Source of the DNA: CAVLCC01 sp963661535
Lineage (GTDB): Bacteria > Actinomycetota > Coriobacteriia > Coriobacteriales > CADBOM01
Assembly: GCA_963661535.1 (NCBI GenBank)
Contig: CAVLCC010000010.1
Coordinates: 1 to 48,399 of the forward strand
Direction: 5' to 3'
Length of the DNA stretch: 48,399 nt
Part shown: positions 44,078 through 48,399 of the stretch, one piece after another
Layout of the letters: each line of letters starts with the position of its first letter
Position numbering within the stretch: position 1 is the first letter of the stretch
The notes under the pieces: model-generated
Database searches by the model: none
Told to the model about the DNA's origin: nothing
What the model saw: only the letters and a program-made list of their open reading frames with translations
Position numbers and translations under genes: made by a program

Positions 44078-45706
44078 CTAATGAGACTTAATCTGATTGA
44101 TAATTGTCATCAACGCATCTCCATAATATGTGCCTGGCACTGCCCACTTGCCACCCAAACTTTGAACAGTAGGAGCACATCCACGAGACACATAATTAAA
44201 CCTTGGATCAACACAATCATTATTTAGGTCATCGGTAGAAGCATAAGCCTTTAGATGTTGAATTTGTGCTCTCAAACCAATGCGCACGTTCTCAAACCAG
44301 TTGCCCTCGGCTCCTCCGCCTGTAGCTCCAATGCCCGCAAAGTTATATTGCCATACGCTAACATCTCCACCAAATTGGAGCCACCCAGTCTCATGCATCG
44401 ACTGAGCAAATACAACCTCAGGCTTCACACCCTCATAGCATGCCTCGTCATATAAAATGCTGCAAAAATCCCAGATAGAAGGTGCTCCACCCTCTCCAAG
44501 TTCATAAGATGGATAGCTGTGTCCTGTGGCGTTAAATGTTTCTACCATTTGATATACAGACACTTCAGGAGATCCCATAATTGCGCAGTCGTTATCTTTG
44601 TGATATGGATTTGGAGCCCCAACTGCATCGCAAATTGCAGACCTCACGTCTTCAGAAACAGCAGAAGTTCCGCCAAATACACGAACAGTGGAATATACAT
44701 CTCCCGCATGGTTGGCTATTCCTGAAATAGTTGATGACCAAGTGCCTCCAACTAGCAAAACAACTGAGTTATCTCTGCCTTGCAGCGCGCTTCCGGATAA
44801 TGCATCTGCTGGAGTTTCTCCCGAAGCAAATGCAGCATTGTCCCAGTTGGCATATCCAGAGTTGACCGCCCACTGTGCAATCTCTAAAGATGTATCATAC
44901 CTGTTGCTGCCACTAATGCGCCTTACAGATGAATCGGTTGAGTCGGCATTAGTAATGGCGTTGATCATTGCAACCGCTGTAACAAAACCCTCGGAATTTT
45001 CGGAAACAGCGGCTGATCCGCCAACTATAACCACGTTGGTGCAACCGCTTTCGTATAAATCTGCAACTTGATTGTTGGTAAACGATCCGCCAGATGCAAC
45101 CAAGAAAATTGGCAAGTGCTTTGAATATGCAATTGGAGAAACAGAAAGCGCATCGGCAAAACTGTTGCAAGAAGCAACAATAATTTGATCTGCCCATGTG
45201 CCGTGTTCTTTACCATATCTATAAACCGCACTTTGTGTTTCTTGACGGTTTTCTCCAGATACACGCTCCACATTGTCCACATATGCACCCACAGAGGATT
45301 CAACGCCATCAGACACTGCCGCCGATCCTCCTACTATGATTATGTGATCTATACCAAGGTCTTCTATTAGAGCGCTGGTTGCGTCTGGCAAGTAGTCTGT
45401 AGAAGTTAGAAGAACGGGCGCATCTAACATTCCAGCCAACGAGGAAGCTGACAGAGCATCTGCCCAGCCATTGTTTTCTCCACATACCAATACGCCGTAG
45501 CCGCTTGATACGCCATCGGGAAATGCTTCTCTAGTTTCTAGCGAAGCAGTGTCGTATCGTGTCTCTCCTTGATACTCATCGAGCAAAGGAGATGCATAAG
45601 CTGTATTTGCAAAAAAACATAAAGCTGCCAAGGTAAACAAAGCACAAAACATAACAGCAAACATTTTGTGTATGCGGGAGGGGCGCATCGCTTTTTCTGA
45701 CTGCAT
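44078..45706 (-). CDS. CWB2-anchored glucosaminidase (peptidoglycan hydrolase)
   Basis: About 542 residues. Signal peptide (MFAVMFCALFTLAALCFF, cut near AYA). Three CWB2 repeats (YDTASLETREAFPDG, RVSGENRQET, RISGSNRYDT) and a C-terminal endo-beta-N-acetylglucosaminidase domain (VFAQSMHETGWLQFGGDV with catalytic Glu, YNFAGIGATGG). Two starts are possible: ATG 45706 with GGAGG four bases upstream, giving a normal signal peptide, and ATG 45808 with its own AGGAG, adding 34 residues. The shorter is chosen. Adjacent to a CWB2 amidase. Confidence 0.88.
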   Translation of the reverse strand: MQSEKAMRPSRIHKMFAVMFCALFTLAALCFFANTAYASPLLDEYQGETRYDTASLETREAFPDGVSSGYGVLVCGENNGWADALSASSLAGMLDAPVLLTSTDYLPDATSALIEDLGIDHIIIVGGSAAVSDGVESSVGAYVDNVERVSGENRQETQSAVYRYGKEHGTWADQIIVASCNSFADALSVSPIAYSKHLPIFLVASGGSFTNNQVADLYESGCTNVVIVGGSAAVSENSEGFVTAVAMINAITNADSTDSSVRRISGSNRYDTSLEIAQWAVNSGYANWDNAAFASGETPADALSGSALQGRDNSVVLLVGGTWSSTISGIANHAGDVYSTVRVFGGTSAVSEDVRSAICDAVGAPNPYHKDNDCAIMGSPEVSVYQMVETFNATGHSYPSYELGEGGAPSIWDFCSILYDEACYEGVKPEVVFAQSMHETGWLQFGGDVSVWQYNFAGIGATGGGAEGNWFENVRIGLRAQIQHLKAYASTDDLNNDCVDPRFNYVSRGCAPTVQSLGGKWAVPGTYYGDALMTIINQIKSH

Positions 45707-45816
45707 GCTTCCTCCATCAATAAAGCTAGCACCACGCCTAGAGATCTTTGACCCAGCGCCGCATCTCATATCGTCAATCCCAAAACAATTCAATCTCAAA
45801 AAACTCATTTGTTAAT

Positions 45817-45846
45817 CTCCTACAAGCTCCTACAAGCTCCTACAAA
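45817..45846 (-). repeat. three tandem 10-bp repeats carrying Shine-Dalgarno motifs
   Basis: On the reverse strand TTGTAGGAGC occurs three times in tandem, the last as TTGTAGGAGA, ending nine bases before the ATG at 45808. Each copy contains AGGAG. Slippage would move or remove ribosome sites for the longer form of the glucosaminidase. Confidence 0.75.
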
Positions 45847-45858
45847 CTACAGATGCTC

Positions 45859-47625
45859 TTATAGATTTTCGATTCCGTATGTAATCTGATCAGATATCAC
45901 CCATTTGCGTTCTTGATATTTTTCCATGTCATACGAGTTATCAATAAAAGCAACTTCTAGCAAAACAGCAGGAAGTTCTCCGCCCAAAATTGCGACCTCT
46001 TGCTCCACAATACCGCGGTCTGCAAGCTCAGTGCCCGCAACCAAATAAGGCTGCATTATTGATGCTACAGTCCACGAATATTCGTTTGCATTATATGAAT
46101 GAAGCAGCGTCATCGAACCTGTGCCTCCACCAGCATTAAAGTGGATGGATATAATCACGTTGCAGCCTTGAGCAATTGCCTCTGCATGTCGATATTTATA
46201 TGGACCGCCATCATCGTTTAGGAATACGTCTATTCCATCACTTTGCAGATGAGCTGCAACAAACTGGGCTTGTTCACACGTAAGATCTGCTTCTTCGTAT
46301 CCGCATCCACATGCGCCCGAATCATATCCGCCATTTCCGGTGTTGTTGTAGCCATGACCTGCGTCTACATATACTTTAAAGCCTTGAATTTGTGCGAGCC
46401 CGTATCCTAGTTTTCTCGCAATGTAGTTTCTATTTAGCTGAGACACAATAGAAGTTCCACCAAAAATTCTTGTATTTTCAGGACTACACCACGAAAGATT
46501 TTCGACCATACTCAAGTTATCGTTGGTCAAAAGCATAATTGGTGCACGTGACTTGCCTTGAGTAACGCTTCCTGCCAGCGCATCTGCGGCTTTCTCTCCA
46601 CTAGCTAGACCTGCATAGTTCCAGCTCAAGTAACCGCTATCTACACCCCAACGTGCAATCTCCCAAGAAGAGGCATAGCGATCCTCGCCATATAATCTTG
46701 TTATGCTGCTTGTGTCGTATGAGGATGTTTTCTTTGCAAGTATTGCAGTTAAAAATCCCTCGGCAAAAGGACTAACAGCTGAACTTCCACCCAAAATGGT
46801 GAAGCTTTCTACGTTTGAATTTAGCAAAGCTTCTACTTGTTCAGATGTAAAACTGCCTCCCGAGGGAGCCAAAAAGATTGGCATTTTTTGTGAGAAAGCA
46901 ACCGGTGAAGCGGCTAATGCATCGGCAAAACTAGTTGAGGACGAAACTAATACATTGTTAGACCAAGTTCCTACGCTGCTACCGTAGTTATACACTGCGA
47001 GTTGTGTTTGAAATCTGTCGGATCCAGAAAGGCGTTCGACGTTTGAACAGATGCCTCTAAGGTTTGACTCAACATCGTTATTGATAACGCCATCTCCACC
47101 AATTAGCAAAATGTGCTCAATGCCAAATGACCTTAATGTGTCTGCAGTAACATCTGGAACCCAATCATATGCCACATACAAAATTGGGCAGTCAACCATG
47201 CCTGCTAGAGAAGAAGCAGACAGGGAGTCTGCCCATGCGTTATCGCCACCGCTTACAACAATAGCAGTCTTGCTAGATACCCCATCTGGATATGCTGTTT
47301 TTGCCGAAACAGCAGCTGTGTCATATCGAGAATCACCAGATACAGAATAGAGCTTTATGCCTCTGCCTGCTGCAAAGCTTGCTTCCAGCTCTTGCAGGTA
47401 GGCTTCGTCCATGTCTGCCGTTGTGAGCGCGTCTGACTCATTTTGCGCAGCCGCCTCCTCTGTAGAGGGCATTCCCTCAACACCAGACTCTAGCGCTGCT
47501 GCAGCTTCTTCTTCTGTGGCAGTTTCTTTTTCTTCGTCTACAGTTGCAAGCGCAGACGCAGGAAACGATGCCGAAAAAACAATCATTGCAGATAAAGCAA
47601 TATTTGCAAGTCTCTTTAGTTTCAT
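45859..47625 (-). CDS. CWB2-anchored N-acetylmuramoyl-L-alanine amidase
   Basis: 588 residues. Signal peptide 1-27 (SASFPASALA), a Glu/Ala-rich linker, three CWB2 repeats (RYDTAAVSAKTAYPDG, RLSGSDRFQT, RLYGEDRYAS), and a C-terminal Amidase_3 zinc domain: VDAGHG, YEEADLT, ISIHFNA, LLEVAFIDN supply His, Glu, His, Glu. Cleaves stem peptide from MurNAc. Shares CWB2 anchoring with the next gene. Confidence 0.92.
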   Translation of the reverse strand: MKLKRLANIALSAMIVFSASFPASALATVDEEKETATEEEAAAALESGVEGMPSTEEAAAQNESDALTTADMDEAYLQELEASFAAGRGIKLYSVSGDSRYDTAAVSAKTAYPDGVSSKTAIVVSGGDNAWADSLSASSLAGMVDCPILYVAYDWVPDVTADTLRSFGIEHILLIGGDGVINNDVESNLRGICSNVERLSGSDRFQTQLAVYNYGSSVGTWSNNVLVSSSTSFADALAASPVAFSQKMPIFLAPSGGSFTSEQVEALLNSNVESFTILGGSSAVSPFAEGFLTAILAKKTSSYDTSSITRLYGEDRYASSWEIARWGVDSGYLSWNYAGLASGEKAADALAGSVTQGKSRAPIMLLTNDNLSMVENLSWCSPENTRIFGGTSIVSQLNRNYIARKLGYGLAQIQGFKVYVDAGHGYNNTGNGGYDSGACGCGYEEADLTCEQAQFVAAHLQSDGIDVFLNDDGGPYKYRHAEAIAQGCNVIISIHFNAGGGTGSMTLLHSYNANEYSWTVASIMQPYLVAGTELADRGIVEQEVAILGGELPAVLLEVAFIDNSYDMEKYQERKWVISDQITYGIENL

Positions 47626-47762
47626 AAATACACCTTCTGAATTTTATCGTGCCTTTGCTATATTTAATTTTGCAGTTACTTTGAGTCTATAACAGCAAGG
47701 CGCATAAATGATTAACGATATCTTTGAGCTGCAAATGTGGAGTGAGGCAGGACGAGGACGTT

Positions 47763-47909
47763 ATGAGCGGTTTGTGTAAACCACAAAAGGGCGATATTTG
47801 GCTAGCATACCTTGAATTTTTAGATAAACCAAGAATTGGGAAGGTACGCCCAGTTTTAGTCCTTAAATACGCACATTCCAAAAGCTATAACATATTAGTT
47901 TGCTGTTGA
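47763..47909 (+). pseudogene. truncated MazF/PemK-like toxin ORF
   Basis: 48 codons (open 13 codons further upstream). KPQKGDIWLAYLEFLDKP and GKVRPVLVL match the N-terminal strands of the PemK/MazF family, but the frame ends at ILVCC where the family continues for about 60 residues. GAGGAC lies upstream of the ATG. No antitoxin gene nearby. Likely disrupted by the adjacent mobile-element sequence. Confidence 0.55.
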
Positions 47910-47929
47910 CGATTCAGTTTTTTGGACTT

Positions 47930-48399
47930 TTATAGTTTGATATTACGCTTCAAGTATTTGATTTCTGATTTTTGCATTCTGATTGTTTGATCCAAATATT
48001 CTATCTTTGCATCTTTGGCTTCAATTCTTCTCTTTAGATTATCAATCCTTTCATTGAGTTCGTTTACTTCTCTGTATCTTATTTCACGCTGCCTTTGAAC
48101 AGCTTGGGCTTTTTCTTGTTTAAGCCTTTCAATCTTGCTTTCATGGCGAATTTGAGGACTTGGTACATCACCTAATATACCTTTAAACTCTGCTTCTCTC
48201 CATCTAGAAGAAGCTCGCTCTATTCTTTTGCTTCCTATTATTTTTCTTGATAGTCCAGCATCTTCAAATATCTTTCCTGGCTTTTGCCCTGCTTTATATT
48301 TTTCCATGAACTCTTTTTTAAAGTCATCTGAATAAAGTATCTGAGTTGGTCTAACATCAGCTACGGCATCTAGAGAAAGTAAATATTCCATTTCTTCTT
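47930..48399 (-). CDS. insertion-sequence accessory HTH protein, start beyond the window
   Basis: At least 155 residues, continuing to the right edge in frame (EEMEYLLSLDAVADV, so the ATG at 48391 is probably internal). A helix-turn-helix segment SDDFKKEFMEKYKAGQ ... FEDAGLSRKIIGSKRIER matches the HTH helper ORF commonly found before rve-type transposases of IS3-like elements. The rest is a long coiled coil. The transposase itself would lie downstream, but the region after the stop is not a transposase, so the element looks incomplete here. Confidence 0.65.
   Translation of the reverse strand, partial: EEMEYLLSLDAVADVRPTQILYSDDFKKEFMEKYKAGQKPGKIFEDAGLSRKIIGSKRIERASSRWREAEFKGILGDVPSPQIRHESKIERLKQEKAQAVQRQREIRYREVNELNERIDNLKRRIEAKDAKIEYLDQTIRMQKSEIKYLKRNIKL

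Noticed and set aside
47687..47881. 64-codon reverse ORF opposite the MazF-like fragment
   Set aside because: No family features, whereas the opposite strand shows clear MazF/PemK motifs.

Overview
The window looks like chromosomal DNA of an anaerobic, AT-rich Gram-positive bacterium, most likely an actinobacterium of class Coriobacteriia. This is inferred from gene content: an acetyl-CoA synthase/corrinoid protein cluster, three surface proteins with cell-wall-binding repeat type 2 (CWB2) domains, a sortase-type surface protease, a VanW protein, and a HrcA/CIRCE-controlled hrcA-dnaJ-mtaB-phoH-ybeY-dgkA-era-recO run. One 10-N assembly gap (2647-2656) splits a gene that is probably intact.

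Layout. 1-7835 is accessory: a truncated gene with a possible leader peptide, a DUF4143-type ATPase, two related winged-helix P-loop ATPases, decayed gene fragments, a papain-like surface protease, and a small hydrophobic peptide unit resembling a type I toxin module. 8074-9612 is leuA. 10049-17805 is a Wood-Ljungdahl block read leftwards: a His-rich small protein, CooT-like protein, a 77-residue unknown, cooC, acsD, acsC, acsE, a terminator, then acsB. It holds the corrinoid methyl carrier, its methyltransferase, acetyl-CoA synthase and nickel-handling factors, but no CO dehydrogenase subunit. 17906-24327 holds an aminotransferase, purD, a DinG-type exonuclease/helicase and a GNAT protein. 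24556-29214 is an envelope operon (pgsA, VanW protein, DD-carboxypeptidase). 29708-32057 encodes a CWB2 plus DUF285-repeat surface protein preceded by an 11-G tract. A second copy of the hydrophobic-peptide unit follows. 32644-40597 is the heat-shock/RNA/GTPase run. 40821-42125 is a second DUF4143 ATPase, then tRNA-Leu(UAG), a PpiC foldase lipoprotein, a CWB2 glucosaminidase, a CWB2 amidase, a truncated MazF-like ORF and an insertion-sequence accessory ORF at the right edge.

Three signals deserve most attention. (1) The DUF285 surface protein appears to be phase variable: a good ATG with a ribosome site lies upstream of a G11 tract, and removing one G joins it to a complete signal peptide and the 755-codon frame; as assembled the gene reads OFF. 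(2) Each of the four P-loop ATPase genes is preceded by its own, sequence-distinct direct repeats: 10-bp phased arrays for the two winged-helix ATPases and 32-34-bp repeats for the two DUF4143 ATPases. This suggests private autoregulatory or self-recognition operators. (3) Two diverged ~350-bp copies of a unit encode a 30-residue hydrophobic peptide whose ribosome site can pair with the 3' part of the transcript, as in type I toxin-antitoxin loci.
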